Below, one piece after another: positions 1 through 9,150 of a DNA stretch of 64,000 bases. Each line of letters opens with the position of its first letter. Position 1 is the first letter of the stretch. The position numbers and the translations under genes are program-made. The notes beneath the pieces were generated by a model that saw only the letters and a program-made list of their open reading frames with translations, searched no databases and was not told the DNA's origin. The stretch is from Stutzerimonas stutzeri TS44 (GTDB lineage: Bacteria; Pseudomonadota; Gammaproteobacteria; Pseudomonadales; Pseudomonadaceae), in assembly GCA_000263395.1 (NCBI GenBank), contig AJXE01000002.1, positions 328,766-392,765 of the forward strand. The letters are read 5' to 3'.

Positions 1-141
1 CGCGCCAGGCGCAAAAAAAGTCACAAACCGACCCTGCTGGGCCTTGCACATGAATGTCAGAAGGTGGATCGACTGACGCTGGCCAGCTGGGATGTGCCGC
101 TGCAGGCTACGGTGACGGATCGGCGCTGGTATGGGCGATGA
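1..141 (+). CDS. fau: 5-formyltetrahydrofolate cyclo-ligase, C-terminal fragment
   Basis: The window opens inside a coding frame (frame 1) whose last 46 codons end at TGA 139-141. The tail contains LLGLAHECQKVDRL followed by SWDVPLQATVTDRRWYGR. The conserved 'Y/H-E-x-Q' and 'D-V-P-x-D/Q' segments close ATP-dependent 5-formyl-THF cyclo-ligase (YgfA), which converts 5-formyl-THF to 5,10-methenyl-THF in the cytoplasm. In pseudomonads this gene follows zapA and 6S RNA, which would lie to the left of the window. The start is missing only because of the window edge. The assignment rests on a short tail. Confidence 0.8.
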   Translation, partial: RARRKKSHKPTLLGLAHECQKVDRLTLASWDVPLQATVTDRRWYGR

Positions 142-174
142 GTATGTTCGCGCCGCATCCGTGCGGCGCATTCT

Positions 175-315
175 TCAGCGACTCTGCTGCTGCACGGCAG
201 GCGCGACGCTGGCGTCGCTCTGACGTTCCCACAGGCTCTGTGTATAGCCCGTGGTGACCACGCCGAGTCCGAAGATAAGTACCAATACCCAAAGAATGTC
301 TGGCTTGCGCTTCAT
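175..315 (-). CDS. small single-pass membrane protein, unknown function
   Basis: A 46-residue frame starts at ATG 315 behind a strong Shine-Dalgarno (GGGGAGG, 7-nt gap) and ends at 175. The product begins MKRKPDILWVLVLIFGLGVV: basic residues, then one hydrophobic helix (about residues 8-22), then a short polar tail ending QQQSR. That fits a small inner-membrane protein with an N-in anchor. It converges on the cyclo-ligase gene. I do not recognise a function. The good ribosome site and the clean basic/hydrophobic/polar order support a real gene. It was not in the open-frame list because of its size. Confidence 0.6.
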   Translation of the reverse strand: MKRKPDILWVLVLIFGLGVVTTGYTQSLWERQSDASVAPAVQQQSR

Positions 316-505
316 CTGATCGCCTCCCCCTGCCAGGCGGATCTGCCGTCGTGTCGACGTATTTATCGTTCTAGGAGCCGATACGCCACAAACAGCCGCG
401 GCATTTTCCGTTAAGCATCGAGCGCGCGCAAACCTGCGTTGCCACCGACCGTCGGGGAATTTGCCAACATGGCCTTATCGAACCGCCGAGGGGATAGCAA
501 ACTCC

Positions 506-955
506 ATGCCGTACTGGTTAATGAAGTCCGAACCGGATGAATTTTCCATCCTTGATCTCGAAAAACAGCAGCAGGCGCGCTGGGATGGCGTACGCAACTA
601 CCAGGCACGCAACTTCCTGCGCGCGATGGCCGCGGGCGATCTGTTCTTCTTCTACCATTCGAGCTGCGCGGTGCCGGCCATCGCCGGCATCGGCCGCATT
701 GCCCGTCAGGCCTATGCCGATCCGACGGCCCTGCAGCCCGCCAGCCCTTATTTCGACGCCAGGGCCAGCGCCGACAAGAATCCCTGGAGCGCGGTCGATG
801 TCGCCTTCGTCGAGCGTTTCGCCACCCCGGTCACGCTGACCCGACTCAAGACCGAGCCCGCGCTCGCGCAACTGCCGCTGGTACAAAAGGGCAGCCGGCT
901 TTCGGTGATGCCGGTCAGCCCTGCCGAGTGGACCGCCATACTCGCCATGCGTTGA
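506..955 (+). CDS. EVE domain-containing protein
   Basis: The protein is 149 aa from ATG 506. An in-frame start 15 codons earlier adds only unconserved residues. The opening MPYWLMKSEPDEFSI and the following W-D-G-V-R-N-Y-Q-A-R-N-F stretch are diagnostic of the EVE fold, a PUA-like domain that recognises modified bases. FFYHSSC and G-I-G-R-I also match the family core. The protein is a single EVE domain with nothing attached. The Pseudomonas gene normally sits beside 5-formyl-THF cyclo-ligase, as here. Its precise ligand in the cell is not established; a role in sensing modified nucleic acid is inferred from the family. Confidence 0.9.
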   Translation: MPYWLMKSEPDEFSILDLEKQQQARWDGVRNYQARNFLRAMAAGDLFFFYHSSCAVPAIAGIGRIARQAYADPTALQPASPYFDARASADKNPWSAVDVAFVERFATPVTLTRLKTEPALAQLPLVQKGSRLSVMPVSPAEWTAILAMR

Positions 956-964
956 GCAGGCGGC

Positions 965-1369
965 TCACTGGATGATCAGGTTGTTGAACAGCAGGTCCTC
1001 CACCAGCGGCTGCCCCTCCTCCTGGGTGAGCACCTCGCGCACCTGCTTCAGCGCTTCCTGACGCAGCTTCTCCTTGGCCTCGACACTGCCAAGGCTCTCG
1101 TCGGTCTGCTGCGAGAAGAGCATGACCAGCTGATTGCGGATCAGCGGCTCATGGTGCTTGACCTTGTCCTCGGCCTCCTTGCTGGCGATGCGCAGCGCGA
1201 CGTCGGCCTTGTAGTACTTGAGCCGCTCGCCGGAACCATAGTTGCCGACCAGCGCCGGAACCAGCGCGTAATAGAGCGCTTGCGGGCCGGTCTCGTCGGC
1301 AGCGGGGGAATTGGCCAGGACCGGCGCGGCCAGCGCCAGGGCGATGAAAACAAACAGGATGCGCTTCAC
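965..1369 (-). CDS. FliL-like secreted/periplasmic protein
   Basis: A 134-aa protein starts at ATG 1369 with a signal-like N terminus (MKRILFVFIALALAAPVLA, about residues 1-19). The remaining domain (YYALVPALVGNYG... to the end) resembles the C-terminal domain of flagellar basal-body protein FliL: 'Y-x-L-x-P-x-V-N', a D-V-x-L-R strand, and the closing helix 'E-x-L-x-x-Q-V-R-E-V-L-T-x-E-E-G'. True FliL sits in a flagellar operon and has a transmembrane anchor. This copy is isolated from any flagellar gene, so it is better called a FliL paralogue with an unproven role. It converges on the EVE gene with a 9-bp gap. Confidence 0.75.
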   Translation of the reverse strand: MKRILFVFIALALAAPVLANSPAADETGPQALYYALVPALVGNYGSGERLKYYKADVALRIASKEAEDKVKHHEPLIRNQLVMLFSQQTDESLGSVEAKEKLRQEALKQVREVLTQEEGQPLVEDLLFNNLIIQ

Positions 1370-1558
1370 GGTGCTGCTCCGCAGGAATCGGCCGCCAGCA
1401 TAACCAGTGCCCGGCCCCGACCCAAGTCCCGCTTATGCGCCGGGATTACAGGGGGCGATGCTCGTTGTACCCCGGTACTAGCCTTCTAGACTGCATGGCG
1501 CGGTAACCGCGACTACGCGGCGCTGCGCGCGCCATCCGCTCATCACGAAGGAAATCCG

Positions 1559-2539
1559 ATGAAAGCTGTCCTGTGCAAAAGCTTCGGCCCGGCCGAGAAC
1601 CTGGTCGTCGAGGAAGTCGCCAGCCCGACGCCCAAACCCAACGAGATCCTCCTCGACGTCCACGCCGCCAGCGTCAATTTCCCCGACACCCTGATCATCG
1701 AAGGCAAATACCAGTTCAAGCCGCCGCTGCCGTTCTCACCCGGCGGTGAGGCGGCCGGCGTGGTCGCCGCGATTTGCGCCAAGGTCAGCCATCTAAAGGT
1801 CGGCGACCGGGTCATGGGACTGACCGGCTGGGGCAGCTTCGCCGAGCAGGTGGCGGTACCGGCGTACAACGTGCTGCCGATTCCGGCGCAGATGGACTTC
1901 GCCACCGCGGCCGCCTTCGGCATGACCTACGGCACCTCGATGCATGCGCTCAAGCAGCGCGCCAACCTGCAACCGGGCGAGACCCTGCTGGTCCTCGGTG
2001 CGGCCGGCGGAGTCGGCCTGGCAGCGGTAGAGATCGGCAAGGCAATGGGTGCCCGAGTGATTGCCGCCGCTTCCAGCGCCGAGAAACTGGACGTGACGAA
2101 GCAGGCCGGCGCCGACGAACTGATCAACTACAGCGCCGAGAGCCTGCGCGACCGGCTCAAGGAGCTGACCGGCGGTCAGGGCGTGGACGTGATCTACGAT
2201 CCGGTCGGCGGCAAGCTGTTCGAGGAGGCGTTTCGCAGCATTGCCTGGAACGGCCGCATGCTGGTGGTGGGGTTCGCCGCTGGTGGCGATATTCCGGCGC
2301 TGCCGGCCAACCTGCCGCTGCTCAAGGGTGCGGCGCTGGTCGGTGTGTTCTGGGGCGCGTTCGCCCAGCGTCAGCCGCAGGACAATGCCGCCAACTTCGA
2401 ACAACTGTTTGCCTGGCATGCCGAAGGCCGACTGCGGCCGCTGATCTCGCAACGCCTTGCTCTGGAGCAGACTGCCGCGGCGATTGCCCAGCTCGGGCAG
2501 CGCAAGGCGGTGGGCAAGCTGGTGGTGCAGGTACGCTGA
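1559..2539 (+). CDS. NADPH:quinone oxidoreductase family (medium-chain reductase)
   Basis: A 326-aa zinc-independent medium-chain dehydrogenase/reductase. The N-terminal GroES-like domain (about 1-120) contains P-G-G-E-A-A-G-V-V and G-D-R-V-M. The Rossmann domain follows, with the nucleotide loop L-G-A-A-G-G-V-G near residue 148 and the quinone-reductase signature D-V-I-Y-D-P-V-G-G. No structural zinc cysteines are visible, as expected for the quinone/crotonase-like branch. The start is preceded by GAAGGAAATCCG, giving a good ribosome site. It probably reduces quinones or enones with NADPH; the natural substrate cannot be read from sequence. It appears monocistronic. Confidence 0.85.
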   Translation: MKAVLCKSFGPAENLVVEEVASPTPKPNEILLDVHAASVNFPDTLIIEGKYQFKPPLPFSPGGEAAGVVAAICAKVSHLKVGDRVMGLTGWGSFAEQVAVPAYNVLPIPAQMDFATAAAFGMTYGTSMHALKQRANLQPGETLLVLGAAGGVGLAAVEIGKAMGARVIAAASSAEKLDVTKQAGADELINYSAESLRDRLKELTGGQGVDVIYDPVGGKLFEEAFRSIAWNGRMLVVGFAAGGDIPALPANLPLLKGAALVGVFWGAFAQRQPQDNAANFEQLFAWHAEGRLRPLISQRLALEQTAAAIAQLGQRKAVGKLVVQVR

Positions 2540-2603
2540 CGGGCCGGTGGCGGACGAGAGTGGCTGGCCAGCTGGCGAGCCACTCCGCCCGCGCGGCAAC
2601 GGC

Positions 2604-3089
2604 TCAGTGCTGGGACTGGCCGGCCTCTTGCTGCATGCGCGCCATTTCCTGGGCGTAGAGCGCGTCGAAGTTCACCGGAGCCAGCATCAGCGCCGGGAAC
2701 GAGCCGCGGGTAACCAGGCTGTCCAGGGTTTCGCGGGCGTAGGGGAACAGGATGTTCGGGCAGAAGGCGCCGAGCGTGTGGCTCATGGAGGCGGCGTCCA
2801 GGCCCTTGATCAGGAAGATGCCGGCCTGCTGCACTTCGGCGATGAAGGCGACTTCTTCGCCGGTCTTGACGGTGACCGAGAGCGTCAGCACCACTTCATG
2901 GAAATCGCCTTCCAGGGCCTTCTGCCGGGTGTTCAGGTCCAGCGAGACGCCGGGATTCCACTCCTGGCGGAAGATCTCCGGGCTCTTCGGCGCCTCGAAC
3001 GAGAGGTCGCGGACATAGATGCGCTGCAGGGAGAATTGCGGTCCCTGCTCGTTCTGCGCTGCGGCGCCGTTGTTTGCTTGTTCGGTCAT
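2604..3089 (-). CDS. secB: protein-export chaperone SecB
   Basis: 161 aa, the usual length. It carries the SecB core [16 protein letters not shown] (about 17-32) and the C-terminal [21 protein letters not shown] segment that contacts SecA. The tetrameric cytosolic chaperone keeps preproteins unfolded and delivers them to SecA. It is the last gene of a rhodanese-grxC-secB set on the minus strand, the standard gammaproteobacterial order next to gpmI. Confidence 0.97.
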   Translation of the reverse strand: MTEQANNGAAAQNEQGPQFSLQRIYVRDLSFEAPKSPEIFRQEWNPGVSLDLNTRQKALEGDFHEVVLTLSVTVKTGEEVAFIAEVQQAGIFLIKGLDAASMSHTLGAFCPNILFPYARETLDSLVTRGSFPALMLAPVNFDALYAQEMARMQQEAGQSQH

Positions 3090-3137
3090 ATCAGAGCCTT
3101 CTGTTGTGCGTTTCGTATTAGAGGTGCCTGGCGGCGC

Positions 3138-3392
3138 TCAGGCCTGCAGCAACGGATCGAGCCGGCCGGCGCGCTCCAGCGCGACGAGGTCGTCACAGCC
3201 GCCGATATGCCGCTCGCCGATCCAGATCTGCGGCACCGACGTGCGCCCGGCCTTGCTGGCCATCTCGGCGCGCAGCGTCGGGTTGCCGTCGACGGGAATT
3301 TCTTCGTAGGCCACATTCTTGCTGTCCAACAACGCCTTGGCGCGCAGGCAGTAGGGGCACCAGGCGGTGGTATAGATGACGATGTTGGGCAT
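3138..3392 (-). CDS. grxC: glutaredoxin 3
   Basis: 84 aa from ATG 3392 with the dithiol active site C-P-Y-C (about residues 11-14) in the context YTTAWCPYCLRAKALL, the T-S-V-P-Q-I-W-I cis-proline loop, and G-G-C-D-D-L glutathione-binding residues. It reduces disulfides and glutathionylated proteins using glutathione. A GTG at 3398 overlapping the rhodanese stop could also initiate and would add two residues, but the ATG matches the usual family length. It lies between the rhodanese gene and secB, so co-transcription is likely. Confidence 0.95.
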   Translation of the reverse strand: MPNIVIYTTAWCPYCLRAKALLDSKNVAYEEIPVDGNPTLRAEMASKAGRTSVPQIWIGERHIGGCDDLVALERAGRLDPLLQA

Positions 3393-3394
3393 GT

Positions 3395-3808
3395 TCACTT
3401 GACCACGGGCAGGTTGTCGCCGCGCCAGCTGGAAATCCCTCCCGCCAGCTTGACGGCAGTGAAGCCCGCCTTCTGCAGCTCGCGGCAGGCCGTTCCGGCG
3501 TGCTGGCCCATTGCATCGACCACGATGAGCGTCTTGGCCTTGTGCTTTTCCAGCTCGCTGGTGCGGCTGACCAGCTTGTCGAGGGGAATGTTCAATGCAT
3601 CGACGATGTGGCCGGTGTCGAACTCCTTCTTCGGCCGCACGTCCAACACCACGCCTTCGCCACTGTTGACCAGTGCGGTCAGTTCGCGGGTGCTCAGGCT
3701 CTTGCCACCCTTGAGGGCCTCGGTGACGGCCAGCAGGACCAGCAACGCCACGAAGATCGTGACGAGTACATAGTGGTTAGAGGCAAATTCAATCAGGTTA
3801 GCGAGCAT
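3395..3808 (-). CDS. membrane-anchored rhodanese-like protein (YibN type)
   Basis: 137 aa from ATG 3808; the TTG just upstream is less likely. An N-terminal hydrophobic helix (about 10-28, HYVLVTIFVALLVLLAV) anchors a single rhodanese domain with V-L-D-V-R-P-K-K-E-F-D-T-G-H-I (about 55-69). At the usual catalytic-loop position the sequence reads VVDAMGQHAGTA, so there is no Cys in the CxxGxR loop. A classical sulfurtransferase reaction is therefore doubtful in this copy. It is the first gene of the rhodanese-grxC-secB set and is divergent from gpmI. Confidence 0.85.
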   Translation of the reverse strand: MLANLIEFASNHYVLVTIFVALLVLLAVTEALKGGKSLSTRELTALVNSGEGVVLDVRPKKEFDTGHIVDALNIPLDKLVSRTSELEKHKAKTLIVVDAMGQHAGTACRELQKAGFTAVKLAGGISSWRGDNLPVVK

Positions 3809-3951
3809 CAACAGGTACCCAGGCGATAAAATGCGGGCCAGTATACACAGCCCCCCAGCCCGGCTGAACCCTGAGCAATCGTGACCTCCGCCCGGTCAGC
3901 CAGTAGACTGGCGGCCTTTTTCACCCCGCCCCTCGCAAGGAGCCCGAACGC

Positions 3952-5502
3952 ATGTCTGCCGCGCCTACCGCCGTGCCCAAACCCCTGGTCCTGATCATCC
4001 TCGACGGCTTCGGACACAGCGACAGCCCCGAGTTCAACGCCATCCATGCGGCCCATACCCCGGTCTACGATCGCCTGCGCGCCACCCAGCCGCACGGCCT
4101 GATCTCCGGCAGCGGCATGGACGTCGGCCTGCCGGACGGGCAGATGGGCAACTCCGAGGTCGGCCACATGAACCTCGGCGCCGGCCGCGTGGTGTACCAG
4201 GACTTCACCCGCGTCACCAAGGCGATCCGCGACGGCGAGTTCTTCGCCAATCCGACCATCTGCGCCGCGGTGGACAAGGCGGTCGCCGCCGGCAAGGCGG
4301 TGCACATCCTCGGCCTGCTTTCCGACGGCGGCGTGCACAGCCATCAGGATCATCTGGTCGCGATGGCCGAACTGGCCGCCCGGCGCGGTGCCGAGAAGAT
4401 CTACCTGCACGCTTTCCTCGACGGCCGCGACACGCCGCCGAAGAGCGCCCAGAGCTCCATCGAACTGCTCGATGCCACCTTCGCCCGCCTCGGCAAGGGC
4501 CGCATCGCCAGCCTGGTCGGGCGCTACTTCGCGATGGATCGCGACAACCGCTGGGACCGCGTCGAGCAGGCCTACCGGCTGATCGTCGACGGCACGGCCG
4601 AATACCGCTCCGCCTCTGCCGTGGACGGCCTGAACGCCGCCTACGCGCGCGGCGAGAGCGACGAGTTCGTCAAGACCACCGCCATCGGTGAAGCGGTACG
4701 CGTGGAGGACGGCGATGCCGTGGTGTTCATGAACTTCCGCGCCGACCGCGCGCGCGAGCTGACCCGCACCTTCGTCGAGCCCGATTTCAAGGAATTCCAG
4801 CGCCCCCGCGTGCCGCAGCTGGCCGGCTTCGTCATGCTGACTCAGTACGCCGCGAGCATTCCGGCACCGGCTGCCTTCGCCCCGCAAGCGCTGAACAATG
4901 TGCTCGGCGAATACCTGGCCAACAACGGCAAGACCCAGCTGCGCATCGCCGAGACTGAGAAGTACGCGCACGTGACCTTCTTCTTCTCCGGCGGCCGCGA
5001 GGAGCCGTTCGAGGGCGAGGAGCGCATCCTGATCCCGTCGCCGCAGGTCGCCACCTATGACCTGCAACCGCAGATGAGCGCCCCGGAAGTCACCGACCGC
5101 ATCGTCGACGCCATCGAGAACCAGCGTTACGACGTCATCATCGTCAACTACGCCAACGGCGACATGGTCGGCCATACCGGCGTATTCGAAGCCGCGGTCA
5201 AGGCAGTCGAATGCCTGGACCACTGCGTCGGGCGTATCGCCGCGGCGCTGGACAAGGTCGGCGGCGAAGCGCTGCTGACCGCCGACCACGGCAACGTCGA
5301 GCAGATGGAAGACGCCATGACCGGCCAGGCGCACACCGCGCATACCTGCGAGCCGGTACCGTTCATCTATATAGGCAAGCGCAACGTGCGCATTCGCGAA
5401 GGCGGTGTGCTGGCCGATGTGGCGCCGACCCTGCTGACCCTGCTGGGCATGCCGGTGCCGGCGGAGATGACCGGACGCTCTATCGTCGAACTGAACGACT
5501 GA
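3952..5502 (+). CDS. gpmI: 2,3-bisphosphoglycerate-independent phosphoglycerate mutase
   Basis: 516 aa. It interconverts 3- and 2-phosphoglycerate in glycolysis/gluconeogenesis using two Mn2+ ions and a phosphoserine intermediate. All key motifs are visible: the N-terminal metal site [11 protein letters not shown], the catalytic serine in [16 protein letters not shown], the phosphate-binding [10 protein letters not shown], the second metal site [12 protein letters not shown], and [10 protein letters not shown] near the C terminus. The start sits behind CAAGGAG. The gene leads a run of same-strand genes (envC-like, ctpA, yibQ), an arrangement conserved in pseudomonads, although a hairpin separates it from the next gene. 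Confidence 0.98.
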   Translation: MSAAPTAVPKPLVLIILDGFGHSDSPEFNAIHAAHTPVYDRLRATQPHGLISGSGMDVGLPDGQMGNSEVGHMNLGAGRVVYQDFTRVTKAIRDGEFFANPTICAAVDKAVAAGKAVHILGLLSDGGVHSHQDHLVAMAELAARRGAEKIYLHAFLDGRDTPPKSAQSSIELLDATFARLGKGRIASLVGRYFAMDRDNRWDRVEQAYRLIVDGTAEYRSASAVDGLNAAYARGESDEFVKTTAIGEAVRVEDGDAVVFMNFRADRARELTRTFVEPDFKEFQRPRVPQLAGFVMLTQYAASIPAPAAFAPQALNNVLGEYLANNGKTQLRIAETEKYAHVTFFFSGGREEPFEGEERILIPSPQVATYDLQPQMSAPEVTDRIVDAIENQRYDVIIVNYANGDMVGHTGVFEAAVKAVECLDHCVGRIAAALDKVGGEALLTADHGNVEQMEDAMTGQAHTAHTCEPVPFIYIGKRNVRIREGGVLADVAPTLLTLLGMPVPAEMTGRSIVELND

Positions 5503-5513
5503 AGGCGGCCAGC

Positions 5514-5548
5514 GGCGCGCGGCACGGGTCGCGCGCCGTTGCGCTTTT
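5514..5548 (+). terminator. possible intrinsic terminator after gpmI
   Basis: An 8-bp perfect GC stem, GGCGCGCG (5514-5521) with CGCGCGCC (5530-5537) around an 8-nt loop, is followed by GTTGCGCTTTT. The T tract is short and offset from the stem, so termination may be partial and allow some read-through into the envC-like gene. Confidence 0.45.
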
Positions 5549-5615
5549 GCCTGAGGCCTGTCGGCGCTTTTTTCGGCATACTACGCCGGTCATAACGCTC
5601 GGTTGACGCCCTCCC

Positions 5616-6869
5616 ATGCCTCGTTCCCTTCTTGTCCTCGCCCTCATCTGCCTGCTCGGCACGGCCAGCGCCGACGAGCGCGCCGCCGCACGCAAGCAGA
5701 TCGAAGCCGCGCGCCAGGACGTCGCCGAACTGCAGAAGCTGCTCAAGCAGATCGAGCAGGAAAAATCCGGCGTGCAGAAGCAGCTCAAGACCACCGAGAG
5801 CGAGATGGGCGAGCTGGAGAAGCAGGTCGACACCCTGCAGCAGGAGATCGACCGCAGCGAGTCTGAGCTGGAGCGCCTCGACGAGGAAAAGACCACGCTC
5901 GAAGGCGCGCGCATCGAGCAACAGCGCCTGATCGGTACCCAGGCCCGCGCCGCCTACCAGAACGGTCGCCAGGAATACCTCAAGCTGCTGCTGAACCAGC
6001 AGAATCCGGAAAAATTCAGCCGCACCCTCACCTATTACGACTACCTGAACAAGGCCCGCTTCGAGCAGGTGGCGAGCTTCAACGAGACACTGCGCCAGCT
6101 GGCCAATGTCGAGGCCGGCATCGAGCAGCAGCGCAACAAACTGGCGGAACAGCAGGACGGCCTGCGCGAGCGGCGCAACCAGCTCGCCGCGGTGCGCAAG
6201 GAACGCCAGCAGACGCTCGCCAAGCTCGACAGCGACCTGTCCACCCGCGAACAGAAGCTGCAGGCCCGCCGCCAGGAGCAGGCGCAACTCGAACGCGTGC
6301 TCAAGACCATCGAGGAAACCCTGGCGCGCCAGGCGCGCGAAGCCGAACAGGCCCGCCAGCGTGCGCTGCTCGCCGAACGCGAGCGCCAGCAGCAACAGCG
6401 CCAGGCCGATGCGAAGGTCACGCCCGGCCCGCTGGTGTCCAGCAGCGGCGCCAGCTTCGGCGGCCCGTTCGCCCAGGCCAAGGGCAAGCTGCCGTGGCCA
6501 GTGGATGGCCGCTTGGTCGCCCGCTACGGCACTCCGCGCGGCGGCGACGCTCGAACCAAGTGGGATGGCGTGCTGATCGGCGCCGCGGCCGGCAGCCAGG
6601 TGCGTGCCGTGCACGGCGGCCGTGTGGTCTTCGCCGACTGGCTGCGTGGCGCCGGCCTGCTGGTGATTCTCGATCACGGCAACGGCTACCTGACGCTGTA
6701 CGGACACAACCAGAGCCTGCTCAAGGACGCCGGTGATATCGTCAAGGCCGGCGAGCCGATCGCCACCGTGGGAACCAGCGGCGGCCAGGAAGCGTCCGCA
6801 TTGTATTTCGCCATCCGCCAGCAAGGCCGCCCCAGCGACCCCGCCCAATGGTGCCGCGCGCAAGGTTAG
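5616..6869 (+). CDS. envC: EnvC-like murein hydrolase activator (degenerate LytM)
   Basis: 417 aa. A signal peptide (about 1-19, ending GTASA) is followed by long alternating coiled coils (about 22-265, Gln/Glu/Arg-rich), and then a C-terminal LytM/M23 fold (about 290-415: GRLVARYG, LVILDHGNGYLTLYGHN, GDIVKAGEPIATVG). Active M23 enzymes have HxxxD and HxH zinc ligands. Here the first position reads T-K-W-D-G and the last L-Y-F-A-I, so the ligands are missing. This is the known EnvC condition: a non-enzymatic activator of septal amidases recruited by FtsEX. Downstream ctpA starts within 30 bp, so the two are probably co-transcribed. Confidence 0.88.
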   Translation: MPRSLLVLALICLLGTASADERAAARKQIEAARQDVAELQKLLKQIEQEKSGVQKQLKTTESEMGELEKQVDTLQQEIDRSESELERLDEEKTTLEGARIEQQRLIGTQARAAYQNGRQEYLKLLLNQQNPEKFSRTLTYYDYLNKARFEQVASFNETLRQLANVEAGIEQQRNKLAEQQDGLRERRNQLAAVRKERQQTLAKLDSDLSTREQKLQARRQEQAQLERVLKTIEETLARQAREAEQARQRALLAERERQQQQRQADAKVTPGPLVSSSGASFGGPFAQAKGKLPWPVDGRLVARYGTPRGGDARTKWDGVLIGAAAGSQVRAVHGGRVVFADWLRGAGLLVILDHGNGYLTLYGHNQSLLKDAGDIVKAGEPIATVGTSGGQEASALYFAIRQQGRPSDPAQWCRAQG

Positions 6870-6895
6870 CGCCGCCCTCACAACTGGAGTTCGAC

Positions 6896-8233
6896 ATGCT
6901 GCACCTGCGCCGTTTCGCCCAACCCTCCACGCTCGCCCTGGCCGTAGTGCTGGGGCTGCACGGCAGCGCCTGGGCGCAGCAGCCGGCGGCTGAGCCGACT
7001 GCGCCGGTGACGCTGGAGGCGTCGAAGAACAAGGCGCCGCTGCCGCTGGAAGAGCTGCGCACCTTCGCCGAGGTGCTCGACCGCATCAAGGCCGCCTATG
7101 TCGAACCGGTCGACGACAAGACGCTGCTGGAAAACGCCATCAAGGGCATGCTCAGCAACCTCGATCCGCATTCGGCCTATCTCGAGCCCGAGGCCTTCGC
7201 CGAGTTGCAGGAAAGCACCAGCGGCGAGTTCGGCGGTCTGGGCATCGAGGTGGGCCAGGAGGACGGCCTGATCAAGGTGGTCTCGCCGATCGACGACACT
7301 CCGGCCTCGCGCGCCGGCATCGAGGCCGGCGACCTGATCGTCAAGATCGACGGCAAGCCGACCAAGGGCCTGTCGATGATGGACGCCGTCGCGCAGATGC
7401 GCGGCAAGCCCGGCAGCAGCATCACCCTGACCCTGGTGCGCGAAGCCGGGCGGCCGTTCGACGTCAAGCTGACGCGCGCGGTGATCAAGGTGCAGAGCGT
7501 CAAGAGCCAGCTGCTCGAATCCGGCTACGGCTACCTGCGCATCACCCAGTTCCAGATCAACACCGGCGAGGAAGTCGGCAAGGCGCTGGCGCGGCTGAAG
7601 AAGGCCAACGGCGGCAAGAAGCTCAGCGGCCTGGTGCTGGACCTGCGCAACAACCCCGGCGGCGTGCTGCAGGCGGCGGTGGAGGTGTCCGACCACTTCC
7701 TCACCAAGGGCCTGATCGTCTACACCAAGGGCCGCATCGCCAACTCCGAACTGCGCTTCAGCGCCGACCCGGCCGATGCCAGCGAACATGTGCCGCTGGT
7801 GGTGCTGATCAACGGCGGCAGCGCCTCGGCCTCGGAAATCGTCGCCGGCGCCCTGCAGGATCACAAGCGCGGCGTGGTGATGGGCACCGACAGCTTCGGC
7901 AAGGGCTCGGTGCAGACCGTGCTGCCGCTGAACAACGACCGTGCGCTCAAGCTCACCACCGCGCTGTACTACACGCCCAACGGCCGCTCGATCCAGGCCC
8001 AGGGCATCGTGCCGGACATCGAGGTCGCGCGCGCCAAGCTGACCCGCGAGCAGGCCGGCGACAACCTGCGTGAAGCGGATCTGGCCGGCCACCTGGGCAA
8101 CGGCAACGGCGGCCCCGAACGCCCCAGCAGCACGCAGGTGGTCAGCGATTCGCCACGCCCGCAGGACGATGATTATCAGCTGGGCCAGGCGCTCAACCTG
8201 CTCAAGGGACTGAACCTCACCCGCGGTCAATGA
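6896..8233 (+). CDS. ctpA: C-terminal processing peptidase, S41 family (CtpA)
   Basis: 445 aa from ATG 6896 behind CTGGAG; the longer frame starting inside the previous gene is rejected. A signal peptide (ending GSAWA) precedes the N-terminal helical segment, a PDZ domain (about 85-165, with F-G-G-L-G-I-E-V), and the S41 protease core. The catalytic Ser lies in N-G-G-S-A-S-A-S-E and the Lys in G-T-D-S-F-G-K-G-S-V-Q-T. It is a periplasmic protease of the CtpA/Prc group; in Pseudomonas a CtpA with a lipoprotein partner degrades cell-wall hydrolases. It overlaps the next gene by 4 bp (ATGA). Confidence 0.93.
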   Translation: MLHLRRFAQPSTLALAVVLGLHGSAWAQQPAAEPTAPVTLEASKNKAPLPLEELRTFAEVLDRIKAAYVEPVDDKTLLENAIKGMLSNLDPHSAYLEPEAFAELQESTSGEFGGLGIEVGQEDGLIKVVSPIDDTPASRAGIEAGDLIVKIDGKPTKGLSMMDAVAQMRGKPGSSITLTLVREAGRPFDVKLTRAVIKVQSVKSQLLESGYGYLRITQFQINTGEEVGKALARLKKANGGKKLSGLVLDLRNNPGGVLQAAVEVSDHFLTKGLIVYTKGRIANSELRFSADPADASEHVPLVVLINGGSASASEIVAGALQDHKRGVVMGTDSFGKGSVQTVLPLNNDRALKLTTALYYTPNGRSIQAQGIVPDIEVARAKLTREQAGDNLREADLAGHLGNGNGGPERPSSTQVVSDSPRPQDDDYQLGQALNLLKGLNLTRGQ

Positions 8234-9039
8234 CCGGCGCCTGCCGCCGCGCCGCACTACGCCTGGGCCTGCTGCTCGGCCTGCTGAGCAGCGCGGCGCT
8301 GGCCGGCGACCTGCCGGACGCCACGCCCACAACCGCCACCAGACCGGCCCGGCTGAGCCTGGTCATCGACGATCTCGGCCAGCATCCCGCGCGCGACCGC
8401 CGCGTGCTGGCGCTGCCGGGGCCGGTGGCGCTGGCGATCCTGCCGGACACCCGCCACGCCACCGACCTCGCCGAACAGGCCCACCGCGCCGGCAAGACCG
8501 TGCTGCTGCACCTGCCGATGGCGCCCGCCGACGGGCGCTTCGCCTGGCGGCCGGAGCTGTCGCACGTCGAGCTCCAGCGCCGGCTGCACGCCGCGCTGCT
8601 GGCGGTGCCGCATGCCAGCGGGGTGAACAACCACATGGGCAGCGTCATGACCACGCAAGCGCCGGCGATGACCGAGCTGATGCGCGAGTTGCAGCGGCGC
8701 CACCTGTTCTTCCTCGATAGCCGCACCAGCCCGCGCACCGTCGCCGCCGCCAGCGCCCAGCGCGAGCAGCTGGCGAGCCTGTCGCGCGACATCTTCCTCG
8801 ATGACGATGCCAGCCCGGCGGCGGTCGCCGAACGCTTCCGCGCGGCGATCGCCTTGGCGCGCCAGCAGGGCTCGGTGGTGCTCATCGGCCATCCCTACGA
8901 CAGCACGCTGGCGCTGCTGGAGCGCGAGCTGCCGAGCCTGGCGGCGCTCGGTATCGAGTGGGTCGACATCGGCCAGATGATCGCCATTCGCGGCAATCGG
9001 GCGATGGCGGCCCACGGTACAGCTGGAATTTATCGCTGA
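8230..9039 (+). CDS. divergent polysaccharide deacetylase family protein (YibQ)
   Basis: 269 aa. The start overlaps the ctpA stop (ATGA), indicating translational coupling. A signal peptide (about 1-25) precedes a NodB-like barrel containing LSLVIDDLGQHPARDRRVLALP and the segment LLHLPMAP. This is the family pattern of 'divergent polysaccharide deacetylases', which keep the fold but not the normal metal triad. H-x-P and the I-D-D pair are visible. Periplasmic location and co-expression with EnvC and CtpA suggest an envelope role; no enzymatic activity is established. Confidence 0.88.
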   Translation: MTGACRRAALRLGLLLGLLSSAALAGDLPDATPTTATRPARLSLVIDDLGQHPARDRRVLALPGPVALAILPDTRHATDLAEQAHRAGKTVLLHLPMAPADGRFAWRPELSHVELQRRLHAALLAVPHASGVNNHMGSVMTTQAPAMTELMRELQRRHLFFLDSRTSPRTVAAASAQREQLASLSRDIFLDDDASPAAVAERFRAAIALARQQGSVVLIGHPYDSTLALLERELPSLAALGIEWVDIGQMIAIRGNRAMAAHGTAGIYR

Positions 9040-9150
9040 AGCCTGCGCAAAAGTGGCGAAGTCGGCGTGCTGCCAGCCCGGCCCGCGTATAACCTAGACC
9101 AGGCATCCGGTCGGGGCGACCGGAGCCAACACTCTGCTGCAGGGAAACGC

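Noticed and set aside
54..257. 67-codon plus-strand frame at the left edge
   Set aside because: It is out of frame with the cyclo-ligase tail and overlaps the better-supported small minus-strand membrane protein.
3808..5343. 511-codon minus-strand frame
   Set aside because: Exact antisense shadow of gpmI, with composition bias and no ribosome site.
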